From NCBI GenBank assembly GCA_963781805.1, contig CAWAHF010000004.1, forward strand, positions 1,550,001-1,614,000: a stretch of DNA of 64,000 nucleotides. The letters run 5' to 3'. A program made the position numbers and the translations under genes. The notes beneath the pieces were generated by a model. That model saw nothing but the letters and a program-made list of their open reading frames with translations, was not told where the DNA came from and did not search any database. Origin of the DNA: JAFGPL01 sp963781805. Its GTDB lineage: Bacteria > Bacteroidota > Bacteroidia > Bacteroidales > UBA10428. Shown in pieces: positions 36,504 through 45,510 of the stretch. The first letter of the stretch is position 1. Each line of letters starts with the position of its first letter.

Positions 36504-37458
36504 AGAGTTGCCAACGTTTTTTGGTGAAGTCTTACTAAAAGGAGAACGTATTGAAAGTAACTTTGAAAATAATATTTCTCCAAAAATATTTTATCACCAT
36601 CCCAAAGGGCAACTTTGGCAAGGAGATAGCATTGAATGGTTAAAGACATTGCCAGATGAAAGCGTAGATATAGTTTTTGCAGACCCACCTTACAATATAA
36701 AGAAAGCTGATTGGGATACATTTGAAAGTCAGGAAGAATATATAAAATTTTCGATGAAATGGATTGAACAGGCTGCACGTGTTCTAAAACCAACAGGAAC
36801 ATTATTTATTTGCGGTTTTTCTGAAATACTTGCAGATTTAAAGCACCCAGCTTCTAAATTATTCAAGTCTTGTCGTTGGATAATTTGGAATTATAAAAAT
36901 AAAGCAAATTTGGGGTCAGACTGGGGTAGAAGTCATGAAAGTATTTTGCATTTTAGAAAATCGAAGAATTTCACTTTTAATATAGATGCTATTAGAATTC
37001 CTTATGGCGAACATACTTTAAAATACCCAAGCCATCCACAAGCTGAAACGAGTCAATATGGTAATGGTAAAAATGGCAATAATATTTGGGAACCTAATCC
37101 TCTTGGAGCAAAACCCAAGGATGTGTTAGAAATACCTCAAGATATAATTGAAGTTCCTACTACTTGTAATGGGATGCATGAAAAGACACCTCACCCAACA
37201 CAAAAACCCGAAGAATTATTGCGTAAACTTATATTAGCATCCTCAAATATAGGAGATACCATTATTGATCCATTCTGTGGTTCAGGCACAACACCTGTAT
37301 GTGCGGAACAACTTAAACGTAAATGGATGGCATGTGATTTATCTCCCGAATATTTGGATTGGGCAGCTAATCGAATTGAACTTGTTGAAGAATGGAGCAT
37401 TGAAAAGTGGATTAAATACGATTTTGAAAACCAAAAAAGAAGAAACTCAATACGATGA
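36478..37458 (+). CDS. DNA methyltransferase of a type II R-M system (beta class)
   Basis: 326 aa. The catalytic motif IV FADPPYN lies at about 66-72 and the AdoMet-binding motif I DPFCGSGTT at about 262-270, preceded by HPTQKP. This IV-to-I order defines the beta class; DPPY indicates N6-adenine or N4-cytosine methylation. The start at 36478 overlaps the controller gene by 26 bp; ATGs at 36484 and 36490 are also possible. The target-recognition region in between (about 160-240) does not reveal the site. It presumably protects host DNA from the nuclease encoded by the gene overlapping its stop codon. Confidence 0.92.
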   Translation: MGMTMTRNKELPTFFGEVLLKGERIESNFENNISPKIFYHHPKGQLWQGDSIEWLKTLPDESVDIVFADPPYNIKKADWDTFESQEEYIKFSMKWIEQAARVLKPTGTLFICGFSEILADLKHPASKLFKSCRWIIWNYKNKANLGSDWGRSHESILHFRKSKNFTFNIDAIRIPYGEHTLKYPSHPQAETSQYGNGKNGNNIWEPNPLGAKPKDVLEIPQDIIEVPTTCNGMHEKTPHPTQKPEELLRKLILASSNIGDTIIDPFCGSGTTPVCAEQLKRKWMACDLSPEYLDWAANRIELVEEWSIEKWIKYDFENQKRRNSIR

Positions 37459-38351
37459 ATTTAAAACAAATTGTGAATAAAGCGAAGGATAAAAGTAACT
37501 TCACCACCCTTAAAGCATACATCTCTTTTTGCGATGAGTATTTGAATTTCATCGCAGATAATTTACAAGCGATTATTGTATCACAAAACGAAAATCATTA
37601 TCGGTTCTATCAATATAAAAAAGAAGGCAACTTCCAAATTACAAGACCGATAAATTCTAATCTGATGTACGATGCAAAAGACTTTACTAATTCATCCAAA
37701 GAGTTTTTGAGTATACTGAAAAACATCAAGACAGTTAACAAGAAAGATGAAGCTGTAAGAAATATTTTAAACAACGCAACTTACACTATTCAACAATCGG
37801 TTGGCTCTGCGTTAGACGGTTTACCTGCTGGTCAATCTAATACGGCACGAAAACTAAACGGTGATTTGTTTGAGCATTTTATCCGTTTAATCATTAGCAA
37901 AATAGGAATTGACTGCAAATCAGGAACAATTCAAGTCCCAGTCATTGTTGACGGAGAACCCACATTCAATATGAGCTACCAACACGACCTAATAATTGAG
38001 AAAGAAAGTGATATTAAGGTTATTGGCTCAATCAAAACATCAAGCAAAGACCGTATTGACAAGATATTTATTGATAAATTTCTATACAACAAGCTTACAG
38101 AGAAAGCGACACCGCATATTGCAATTTTCCTAAATGACGTTCAAAGAAAGAACACAAAAAAGGAAAGTGAATACGGCATTAATTCGACTTTTCTTCCCGG
38201 ACATTTCAAAGGATATACGGTTAAGCTTAATCCTCTTGATGGAGTATATTACTGTGACATTAGACCGAATATGCAAACGGAACACATTTTAAAAGACCAC
38301 ATTAAGACTTTTGACAATTTATTGATTGAAGATATTTGGAAATTTTTATAA
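37455..38351 (+). CDS. Putative type II restriction endonuclease
   Basis: 298 aa, overlapping the methyltransferase stop (ATGA). No named endonuclease family is recognised. A possible PD-(D/E)xK core is HDLIIEKESDIKVIGSIKTS (about 176-195), with Asp and Lys in place but Ser-Ile-Lys where Glu-x-Lys is usual, and FEHFIRLIISKIG (about 137-149) as the preceding helix. The role is inferred mainly from its position after the controller and methyltransferase genes. It has no membrane or export signal. Alternatively it could be another R-M accessory protein. Confidence 0.7.
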   Translation: MNLKQIVNKAKDKSNFTTLKAYISFCDEYLNFIADNLQAIIVSQNENHYRFYQYKKEGNFQITRPINSNLMYDAKDFTNSSKEFLSILKNIKTVNKKDEAVRNILNNATYTIQQSVGSALDGLPAGQSNTARKLNGDLFEHFIRLIISKIGIDCKSGTIQVPVIVDGEPTFNMSYQHDLIIEKESDIKVIGSIKTSSKDRIDKIFIDKFLYNKLTEKATPHIAIFLNDVQRKNTKKESEYGINSTFLPGHFKGYTVKLNPLDGVYYCDIRPNMQTEHILKDHIKTFDNLLIEDIWKFL

Positions 38352-38430
38352 ACGTAAAACAAAAAAGGCGAAGGCATAATCGAGGTACTGTCTTAAAATC
38401 CAATTTTTTTTAAATAAATATTTAATAATT

Positions 38431-38779
38431 TTATACCAGCGAAAAGAGGACTTCAGGCGATTCGTTGCACGGAAGTTCATCTTGTGTAGTCCTGGAACAT
38501 TGTTCTGGGACTATCTTTTGTGCGGCTTTTTCAAAGCCGAGCGAAAAGAGGAGCTTAGGTTCATCATTCCCGGAAGATTTATTACAATTTGGATTATATT
38601 CCGAATCATTTCTCCAAAGAGTGAATATTAATATCAATATTTTCCTTTGCACAGCTACATATCCCTTCATTTTAATTTTTGTCTTATCAAAAACTCTTTC
38701 ATATAGTCCTTTATAATGCTGCTCATATTTAACAACGCTAAATGCTGGCATATGAAGAATTCTTCGAATATGACTATTA
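38431..38779 (-). pseudogene. IS110-family transposase, C-terminal remnant
   Basis: The minus strand reads NSHIRRILHMPAFSVVKYEQ, HYKGLYERVF and VAVQRKILILIFTLWRND, which correspond to the conserved C-terminal (Transposase_20) end of IS110 enzymes (KHLRRALHMPAL..., VAVMRKLLVL). The N-terminal catalytic half is absent. At 38780 the frame runs into a 96-bp copy of the intron-associated repeat, which replaced the upstream part of the gene. The remnant is inactive. Confidence 0.7.
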
Positions 38780-38782
38780 CCC

Positions 38783-38878
38783 CCGCTGGTCGGAGTTTGC
38801 AACTCCGACCTCTTTACTTTTCTAATGAATGGAATGCATGAGTTTATAATTCTTATTGCTGGTTCGAGCTTGTAACCC
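38783..38878 (-). repeat. Partial copy C of the intron-fragment inner end
   Basis: These 96 bp match the inner ends of group II fragments A (from 25392) and B (from 35442) and begin at the same base (CCGCTGGTCGGAG). They include the inverted repeat GTCGGAGTT-TGC-AACTCCGAC. The copy ends at about 38878 inside what is intron sequence in A and B. Confidence 0.8.
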
Positions 38879-39441
38879 TGACCTCTCCGATAAGTCCGGT
38901 CATGAAGAAAAACAAAAACTGAATCAGGTACCTGGCCGGCAAATGCAAGACCACTTCGGGCATTTACTTCTTGATCCAAATTTTCATTTCGAATTTAAAT
39001 TACTTAAATTTTACCTATCACTAGTACCCCTCTAAGCGTAGCAGATGTTACGCTATATTATTCTCATACCCCCTGGCTGGTTGTGGTTTTCAACCTCATC
39101 CAATAGTTGTGCTCCTCCTTTTGCAGGTTTATTAGTTGTTGCTATTTAGGCCTGCCTTCTTCATATCAAATTAAAAGTATAAACCATGTAGATGAGATTG
39201 CTATTGATAGATTTTTGTAAATTGCTTCCTGTTTGGAATAACCGGCCGAACACACTAGCAGAAATAAACACAGGAGTATTTGTGGTACAAGACGGAAAAT
39301 AAACACGTAATGGAGTTTGAAAAATTCTATGACATTAATTTTTCTAATGACAATTCCGGGATAAATTATTTTCAATTAACACGTGTAATCAAATTATTTA
39401 TTTTAATTTTAAAACCACACTTAACCTTAAATATCACTTTT
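38879..39441 (+). other. Intergenic region with mobile-element debris
   Basis: The first 100 bp read on the minus strand as DQEVNARSGLAFAGQVPDSV, coding-like but not recognised. At 39035-39054 AGCGTA/TACGCT forms a hairpin similar to the terminator at 15590. No complete gene. The upstream in-frame extension of the next gene (39280-39441) has no protein-like signal and is treated as non-coding. Confidence 0.4.
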
Positions 39442-40512
39442 ATGATAAAAAGATTATTGAATCCAATTTGTACGTTATTTTTAATAACATTTTCATTAGG
39501 TATACAAGCACAATGGGATAATCCCTTAGTTTATTACTCGTTTAATGAAACCTCCGGTTCTCTGGTTGTTGATTCCAGCGGCAATCATTTTGATTGCTAT
39601 GCCAATTGTGATAACTGCTGGGAAGCCGAAGGCAAATTTAATGGTGCATTTCATTTCCAGGGCGCGCAAAAAATGGATTTACCCGCTGAAGATATCGCAT
39701 TGACGAATGAAAAAGGTACGGTAGCATTTTGGACGCTGTTACCCCAATCGAGCACAAGCAGTATTAACTGCTTTTGGTGGGCAGGTGAATATGGCGGAGG
39801 CGATACGTTCGGTCCTCAGGATGAAATGCATATTAATACAGAAGCAACTGAAACGAATGTTTGGGTAGGTGGCGAAATTGCGTTTTATATACAGGATAGC
39901 CTTGCTAATAACAAATATTTCATTTTTTCCGATACTTCTAAGGGTTTGAATCCTGCTAATCCCCCATCGGCAGATGCAATTACACTAACTGACGGTGTAT
40001 GGCATCATATAGCTTGCACCTGGAAGTCAGGTGGTACAGTAGCACTGTATATAGATGGCCAGGCAATTTGGGACACCACCTCATACAATCCAAATTTGTG
40101 GAATTGTAATTTAATGACCATTGGTGCGGCGAATATGCGTACCAACCGTAGATTAAATGGTTACCTTGATGAATTCCGGATTTATGATGAAGCATTAGAC
40201 GCAGCTGATATAGAGGAAATTTACAACTATATTCCGGAAGGTAATTTACAACAAAGCATTAAAAAAACAAGCATTACCCAGCTGAACTATTTTCCAAATC
40301 CAGCCAGTAAACATATTTCATTTTTTAATTCTTTAGGTATAGAAACCATTGAAATTTATAGCCTTACAGGAGAAAAACTAAGTGTACAACAGGTTTCCAA
40401 TACAAATGAAATGGTTGATATAAATATTGATCAACTTTCATCAGGATTTTATCTCATCAGGGCCTATGACAATGACAAGCTTATCTCGGTGGGTAAGTTT
40501 TCTAAGAAATAA
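39442..40512 (+). CDS. LamG-domain protein with T9SS type A sorting domain
   Basis: About 356 aa from the ATG at 39442 (MIKRLLNPICTLFLITFSLG, signal peptide ending QAQ). A LamG/concanavalin A-like domain covers about 30-235 (YYSFNETSGSLVVDSSGNH, GVWHHIACTWKSGGTVALYI, YLDEFRIYDEALDAADI). The C-terminus (LNYFPNPASKHISFFNSLG ... LSSGFYLIRAYDNDKLISVGKF) is a type A sorting domain, directing export through the outer membrane by the type IX system and surface attachment. LamG domains usually bind glycans or proteins. No enzymatic domain is present, so it is a probable adhesin or binding protein. Confidence 0.93.
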   Translation: MIKRLLNPICTLFLITFSLGIQAQWDNPLVYYSFNETSGSLVVDSSGNHFDCYANCDNCWEAEGKFNGAFHFQGAQKMDLPAEDIALTNEKGTVAFWTLLPQSSTSSINCFWWAGEYGGGDTFGPQDEMHINTEATETNVWVGGEIAFYIQDSLANNKYFIFSDTSKGLNPANPPSADAITLTDGVWHHIACTWKSGGTVALYIDGQAIWDTTSYNPNLWNCNLMTIGAANMRTNRRLNGYLDEFRIYDEALDAADIEEIYNYIPEGNLQQSIKKTSITQLNYFPNPASKHISFFNSLGIETIEIYSLTGEKLSVQQVSNTNEMVDINIDQLSSGFYLIRAYDNDKLISVGKFSKK

Positions 40513-40835
40513 TTTAATTCCAGCTTCGTCCTTAGAAATTAGTCTCTAATTAGCGTCAGCAGGAAAACTCCATTTTTAATTCAGCTCTAAAAAGAATGCC
40601 TGGGATCTAAATTTTCAAAAAAAATTTACCTTTCTGATGCGGATTCACGATGCTGTACGTTTAATCCCGTATAAGGTGTACGTTTAAATTTTAACAGCTC
40701 CTTAATATATCCTATCTTAGCAATCTAATAACCTTTGGTTTCAGAGAAGAACAAAATTCTTGAAGGCTGAATTGATTATGTTAGCATGCATTGTACAGTC
40801 TTATTGCGACCAAAGGCATGCTGGGTGGAGGTGAC
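40513..40835 (+). other. Intergenic region, no gene seen
   Basis: About 320 bp without a supported gene. It includes a short repeat of CGTATAAGGTGTACGTTTAA type near 40660-40690 and the ribosome-binding site GGAGGTG just before the gene at 40836. Confidence 0.4.
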
Positions 40836-41276
40836 ATGGAAATAAAGTATCAGATATTTGAAGATGATAACCTGTTAATTCAAAAATTTATTGGTGTATT
40901 TCTGATTGAAAGATATATGAAATACCTTGGTTACCTGATGAAAGCGCTCCATACCAATATGATAAACGAAGTACTGATTGACTTTCGGGATGTCACATTC
41001 GATGCTACACCTGAAGATTTTGAAGATACTGTGGACAAAATAATGCAGCATAGAAAATATCTTAACGAAAATATTATCAAAAGAGAGAATGTAACCATTA
41101 TCTTTTGGGTCGATAATCCCTTATCCACAGCTATTGCCAACCTGTTTCAAAACAACTTTTCAACTATGGATTATCGGTATTGTTCAACGTTAGATAGTGT
41201 TAACAACATATTAAAGTTGCCAGAACATTTTAAAAATTTGGAGGACGTAATTAATACACTGGAAAATACTTTTTAG
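40836..41276 (+). CDS. Uncharacterised STAS-like cytoplasmic protein, copy 2
   Basis: About 146 aa, a full-length paralogue of the protein at 15132-15572 (shared YQIFE-DNLLIQKFIGVFLI, VLIDFRDVTFDATPEDFE, NPLSTAIANLF and LENTF). The start at 40836 is set by the strong Shine-Dalgarno GGAGGTG, again preceding MEIKYQIF. A fold with alternating strands and helices is expected; no catalytic residues are evident. Retention of two intact copies with the same strong ribosome-binding site suggests both are expressed. Function unknown. Confidence 0.75.
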   Translation: MEIKYQIFEDDNLLIQKFIGVFLIERYMKYLGYLMKALHTNMINEVLIDFRDVTFDATPEDFEDTVDKIMQHRKYLNENIIKRENVTIIFWVDNPLSTAIANLFQNNFSTMDYRYCSTLDSVNNILKLPEHFKNLEDVINTLENTF

Positions 41277-41455
41277 CTTACTGATTATTACGTTAACTAA
41301 CACAAAAGAAGTGTCATTAAGTTTTGCTTAAGTTCATCTATCATCCTTAAAAAGAATACCCGCCATCTAATTTTTTTTAAAAAATTACCTTACATTCCAA
41401 CTTTTTCAGTTTTTTTATATCTCTTTAAATAGTAACAAATCAAAAATCCTGAAGA

Positions 41456-41854
41456 TTGAATTTTCGAAAATCAGATTCTGTTAACAGCTTATTTAAGTCT
41501 TACAGCCGGAGTATGTATAATATTTGCTTAAGAATGACAGGAAACAGACAAGATGCAGAGGATATTTTACAGGATGCCTTTTACCTGGCTTTTATCAATT
41601 TCCGCCAGCTTAAATCGCAGGACAGTTTTGGTGCCTGGCTGAAACGAATTACAGTCAACCAATGTATCAAGTTTCTTCAGTCGCGAATTCATTTTGCTGA
41701 TTTGGATATTCCGAACCATGAACAACCGGCAGAAGACGATCACTGGATGAATGAATTATCGATGAATGAGGTAAATGATGAAATACGAAAGCTTCCGGAC
41801 ACGAGAAGTGATCTGTCTTGTTCGGCTGTTTCTTTTAATTCATTTTTTGAGTAA
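41456..41854 (+). pseudogene. ECF sigma factor, truncated after region 2
   Basis: 132 codons from a TTG. Sigma region 2 is clear: LFKSYSRSMYNICLRMTGNR then QDAEDILQDAFYLAFINFRQ and FGAWLKRITVNQCIKFL. The protein should continue past EIRKLPD into the region 4 helix-turn-helix, but instead ends in TRSDLSCSAVSFNSFFE and a stop. Without region 4 it cannot recognise a -35 element, so it is probably dead. ECF factors of this type usually control TonB-receptor or surface operons. The debris lies near a transposon and another broken gene. Confidence 0.85.
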
Positions 41855-42022
41855 CCGCTTGTTGAAAATTGTCAGATTGAAATAAAATATTTAGTAATTT
41901 AACCTCATACTTTGCCTAAGAGCGACAGAAATGCTGCATTAGAGAATGTGCCTCCGGGATAGTTACTGTAACCGTAACAGACTATTCAAATGTTCTTTTA
42001 TTAACTAATAATTACATCCTAT

Positions 42023-42736
42023 ATGAAAAATCCATCCGGCTTCAGGAATTCAGAAAATGATATTAAAACATTCAGAAGAATACGCAAATCAATCGGGTAT
42101 CTTGGAATCTCTCTTCCAATTGTGCTGGTATTTCTATCATTGATCCCATTTTTTAAAACCTCTGTCCAGGCTTCTATAAGTAATTATTATTATACCAATT
42201 TAAGGGAGATATTCACCGGAGTGCTCTGTGCTGTGGGTCTGTTTTTGATTAGGTATACCGGATTTAAAAGTTCTTCATTCTGGAAAAATGATAACCTATT
42301 AACCAATATTGCAGGCTATATGGCTTTTGGTGTAGCATTCTTTCCCACCAATCCGGACACCTGGGCTGAAAAAATATATACCCTGGTTCCTTTAAATCTT
42401 AACCTGTTGGGTTATATTCATTATGGTTTTGCAGCCATATTCTTTTTCATTTTAGCCATTATTTCGATAAATGTATTTACCATCGGGCAAAAAACAAATA
42501 ACCAGATTCCGGTAAGTGTTTTCAATGAAAACTATATTTACAGAATCTGCGGATATCTAATCTTGTTTTTCATTCTCATGGTACCTGTTTTTTCCCTGTT
42601 AAATGTCTTTTCTTCATCAACCCTTCTCTTTGAAGCACTTGCCCTGTTCTCCTTTGGTACCTCGTGGCTGATTAAAGGCAGAGCGCTGGGTGACAGGGGT
42701 AAAATCGGGGAAAGAATATATAGGGAAGCGAATTAA
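42023..42736 (+). CDS. Uncharacterised integral membrane protein (DUF998-like)
   Basis: 237 aa with about six transmembrane helices, evenly spaced (for example LGISLPIVLVFLSLIPFF, IHYGFAAIFFFILAIISI and ILFFILMVPVFSLLNVF). The loop YYYTNLREIFTGVLCAVGLF and the overall plan resemble DUF998-type membrane proteins. No enzymatic motif is seen beyond polar loop residues. It stands alone between two decayed genes. Function unknown. Confidence 0.7.
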   Translation: MKNPSGFRNSENDIKTFRRIRKSIGYLGISLPIVLVFLSLIPFFKTSVQASISNYYYTNLREIFTGVLCAVGLFLIRYTGFKSSSFWKNDNLLTNIAGYMAFGVAFFPTNPDTWAEKIYTLVPLNLNLLGYIHYGFAAIFFFILAIISINVFTIGQKTNNQIPVSVFNENYIYRICGYLILFFILMVPVFSLLNVFSSSTLLFEALALFSFGTSWLIKGRALGDRGKIGERIYREAN

Positions 42737-42775
42737 TCCAGGAATATAAATTATGAATTAAATTATATTCCTGAA

Positions 42776-43244
42776 TTGTGTCGTTTTTGCAATATTGACC
42801 AGGAAAAGGTAGCCACGGGTATTCTGGTTCATCAATCCTTTCCGGATGAAAAGGTAAACGGGGTTGCTCTAACCAACAACAGATACAGAACCGGAAGCAA
42901 CGGATTTCTGATAAATTGCCAGCCTGGAAATGAGAGCGTGGTCAAACCCAAACCAGGTTTGACATGCAATCAGATTATTTGTTTTCCTGAGAAATCAAAT
43001 GCTATTTATAAAGATAAAATTGTAATAGATATGCGCACCTATTCCAGTCTTAACGAAAACAAACTGGTTATGTCCGAGACAGAGATACAGAATCTGGCCA
43101 ATCAACTTAAAATAATAAAAAAAAATTGCAGGCAAAAATGCGGATAAACGATCCTATATAAATATGGGGTTTGATGTTAAATTTAAATTGGATGGTGAAT
43201 CACGACAATTATATATAAAACAGGTTCGTCCTTACAACGATTGA
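42776..43244 (+). pseudogene. PEP/pyruvate-binding domain protein, 5'-truncated and frameshifted
   Basis: The first frame reads VATGILVHQSFPDEKVNGVA and INCQPGNESVVKPKPG, which match the ATP-grasp PEP/pyruvate-binding (PPDK_N) domain. A shift near the A-run at 43121-43129 moves the rest into another frame, where MGFDVKFKLDGE and LYIKQVRPYND complete the typical end of the domain. The start of the gene is missing. About 155 codons remain of a domain that is normally over 300. It is a dead fragment lying just left of an insertion sequence. Confidence 0.75.
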
Positions 43245-43294
43245 CAATTAATGGAATCACTTGTTTTCGATTAAACCGTAACCCGGTATGGAAA

Positions 43295-44755
43295 TTACGT
43301 AATATGAACACCAAGCTTATCAATTAGGTTTTGTGTCTTGCTGGTAACTTCTGAGAGGCACCAGTTTTGATTGATTTTTATTTTTTTTATAGCGGCCAGG
43401 TTCAATAGTATATCCTTTGGTGAATATCTTTTGAGCAGTTTCTTTTGCAGTAGAATATTGTATAAGTAGTAATACCATTTCAAAGCCATAAAGGAGATGA
43501 ACATCCAGCCTTGCAGAGCCATTTCATTTTGCATATAAGAGCTGTCAGCTTTTAAAATGTTCTTCATGGCATCAATCATTGTTTCGACCTCGCCTCTTGT
43601 CTTGTAAGTTTTATATATTTCTTCGGCAGATTTGTCTTTAAGGTTTGAGATGAAGGCCACGGTTCCGAAAGTTTTAAGCCTTAGCTTAAATTTTTCCAAA
43701 CTATATTTTTCCGGGTGGGTTTGTATGCGTGTCAGGTAATCGTTTTCTTCTTTTGTCTTTAACGATGAATCATAGAACAGGTATAATTCCCGGCCTTCCA
43801 ATTCAATTTTGTTGAACCAAATAAAACGCTTCATATATTCAAAATACCCATCAAACCCGCTATTATCATTAGGTTGGATTACATCGTAGTTTATTTGTGG
43901 GTTGCTCCGCCTTAAGGGGATAACGTAATCCAGACCTAAAGTATCAATTGTCTCCAGATTATCAGCTGAATAGAAACCTTTGTCAGCAATCACAACAGCA
44001 TTGGCAATGCCTGCTTCCTGAACCGTTAGCTTAAATGCTTTGACATCTCTAATATTTCCGGGTAAAAGGCGATAAAATACCGGGGTTTTTAATGTGCTTG
44101 AGAACAAGAACAATACATTTAACTGTGGGTCGAAAACCTGCTTTGAGTTATAACCAATTTTTGCGCTTTCAATGTTTTTTGAATGGGAAACAAAATTGGT
44201 TCCATCAAAAAGAATATAATCGTCATTCCTGACAAAGGCTTTCATATACTCAACTACTGCCCCCCTGTCATTACCTATTTTCCTGTACAACGCCGAAACC
44301 CTTTTTTCGCCAAGGGTGACCGTGTTGAATAGTTCTGAAAGAAAGCTGTTCTCAAAATGGAAAGCCGTATTCTTAATAGGTGGATTAAACAATAAACGTA
44401 TAAAGCCCAATGAGAAGATATCTTGCCAAATCTCAGGAAAAACCTGTTTCAAAAAAGTGATATCCTCTGAGAAGCTCTCCATGACAAAGGAGGAAGCCCC
44501 ATATTCTTTCACTTGCAAGGGCTGGTCAAAAAAGGAAGTGAAATTTCTTTGGAGTTTATATTTGCTTGATTCCACGAATCCATTTTCTTTAGTAATCCTT
44601 CCCAGAAGCCTGCCTGTAATCTTTCTTGCTCTTTTCTTTTCGGGATCCCATTTACTGGAGACTTCATACAAATAGTACTTGTCTTTGATCCTTCGGAGTT
44701 CAGTCCCCGGTTTTTTGTGGGTTAAAGCCCACTCTGGGTGTGGTGAATTTTTCAT
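43295..44755 (-). CDS. DDE transposase of the IS4/IS1634 group
   Basis: 486 aa. Candidate DDE residues are Asp in YILFDGTNF (about 180), Asp in VVIADKGFYS (about 256) and Glu in the C-terminal signature YKTRGEVETMIDAMK (about 402), which is the Y-R-E-K motif of the IS4 superfamily. The N-terminus (WALTHKKPGTELRRIK, KRARKITGRLLGRIT) is typical of IS1634-like enzymes. The frame is uninterrupted and the enzyme appears active. It reads leftward and starts about 100 bp inside the right end, preceded by a perfect ATTACGTA/TACGTAAT palindrome (44759-44776). Confidence 0.92.
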   Translation of the reverse strand: MKNSPHPEWALTHKKPGTELRRIKDKYYLYEVSSKWDPEKKRARKITGRLLGRITKENGFVESSKYKLQRNFTSFFDQPLQVKEYGASSFVMESFSEDITFLKQVFPEIWQDIFSLGFIRLLFNPPIKNTAFHFENSFLSELFNTVTLGEKRVSALYRKIGNDRGAVVEYMKAFVRNDDYILFDGTNFVSHSKNIESAKIGYNSKQVFDPQLNVLFLFSSTLKTPVFYRLLPGNIRDVKAFKLTVQEAGIANAVVIADKGFYSADNLETIDTLGLDYVIPLRRSNPQINYDVIQPNDNSGFDGYFEYMKRFIWFNKIELEGRELYLFYDSSLKTKEENDYLTRIQTHPEKYSLEKFKLRLKTFGTVAFISNLKDKSAEEIYKTYKTRGEVETMIDAMKNILKADSSYMQNEMALQGWMFISFMALKWYYYLYNILLQKKLLKRYSPKDILLNLAAIKKIKINQNWCLSEVTSKTQNLIDKLGVHIT

Positions 44756-44796
44756 AATATTACGTATATACGTAATAGCAAATATCCGAAAAAATA

Positions 44797-44826
44797 CCTG
44801 AACCGCAAAACAATTCAGGCTTTTTT
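44797..44826. terminator. Bidirectional terminator upstream of the transposase
   Basis: CCTGAA and TTCAGG form a hairpin flanked by an A-run on the left (44789-44794) and TTTTTT on the right, so it can stop transcription in both directions. Its position just inside the IS right end would block read-through from the chromosome into the transposase, a common IS safeguard. Confidence 0.6.
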
Positions 44827-45069
44827 ATTAACTATTACGTATTTTTATGCTGGGTTACAGATTAAATACTGAATCTTTTTTAACTATCTCGTGATTTTGG
44901 GTAAAGAAAATGAATGATCTCAAACTGAATATGGTTTAAAAAACAGCAAGGTGGATGAAAAAATAGTGTATAGAAAAGATTGCATCAGACTTATTTTAAA
45001 AACTCATTTGAAGATTTTGAATTGGCACGAATTATATTTAAACTTGGATTTAAAAGTCCATAGAATAAA

Positions 45070-45510
45070 ATGAAGATATCTAAGATCTTAAGAAAAAAAG
45101 AAGTGAAGCTAATCTTGAATGCTATTCATGAGGCTGAGAATATGACCTCAGGAGAGATTAAAATTCACCTTGAGAATCATTGCAATGGAGACATATTCGA
45201 GAGAGCCAAAGAAGTTTTTAACATTCTTGAATTAACTAAAACGAAACTTAAAAATGCAGTTTTGATATATATTGCATTTATTGATAAAAAAGTTGCTATC
45301 CTTGGAGATGAGGGCATCAACAGGTTAGTTGAAAATGATTACTGGGATAATGAAATTCTTCAAATAACAAATTCTTTTAAACAACATAATTTTACATTCG
45401 GAATTATTGAAACTGTTAAAAGTGCAGGGCTAAAATTAAAGACCTTTTTTCCTCATCATGCTGATGATATAAATGAAATCTCTGATTCAATTTCATTTTA
45501 TGATAACTAA
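45070..45510 (+). CDS. Soluble TPM-domain protein
   Basis: 146 aa, no signal peptide. The sequence (SGEIKIHLENHCNGDIFERA, AVLIYIAFIDKKVAILGDEG, FTFGIIETVKSAG) matches the TPM domain found in YgcG/Psb32-type proteins, here as the cytoplasmic single-domain form. In many bacteria it is encoded beside a membrane TPM protein and a LemA gene. The membrane partner starts 11 bp before this stop codon; no LemA gene is in the window. The biochemical role is unclear (some TPM proteins have been linked to photosystem II repair or phosphatase activity). Confidence 0.85.
   Translation: MKISKILRKKEVKLILNAIHEAENMTSGEIKIHLENHCNGDIFERAKEVFNILELTKTKLKNAVLIYIAFIDKKVAILGDEGINRLVENDYWDNEILQITNSFKQHNFTFGIIETVKSAGLKLKTFFPHHADDINEISDSISFYDN

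Larger units (their letters stand above)
43276..44859 (-). mobile_element. Complete insertion sequence, IS4/IS1634-like, with target duplication
   Basis: About 1584 bp flanked by 7-bp direct repeats GATTAAA (43269-43275 and 44860-44866). The imperfect inverted ends share GTAACCC and TTACGTAAT-type blocks (GTAACCCGGTAT... left; ...ATGCTGGGTTAC right). Boundaries may be off by one base. It carries a single intact transposase on the minus strand. The intact gene and clean duplication indicate a recent insertion. Confidence 0.85.

Noticed and set aside
38431..38979. A single 182-aa minus-strand protein
   Set aside because: It is a chance fusion of an IS110 remnant, a repeat copy and another fragment; only the IS110 part is protein-like.
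43295..44755. The IS as disruptor of the PEP-binding gene
   Set aside because: The fragment already ends in a natural family C-terminus (IKQVRPY) before the target duplication, so the IS landed beside it, not in it.
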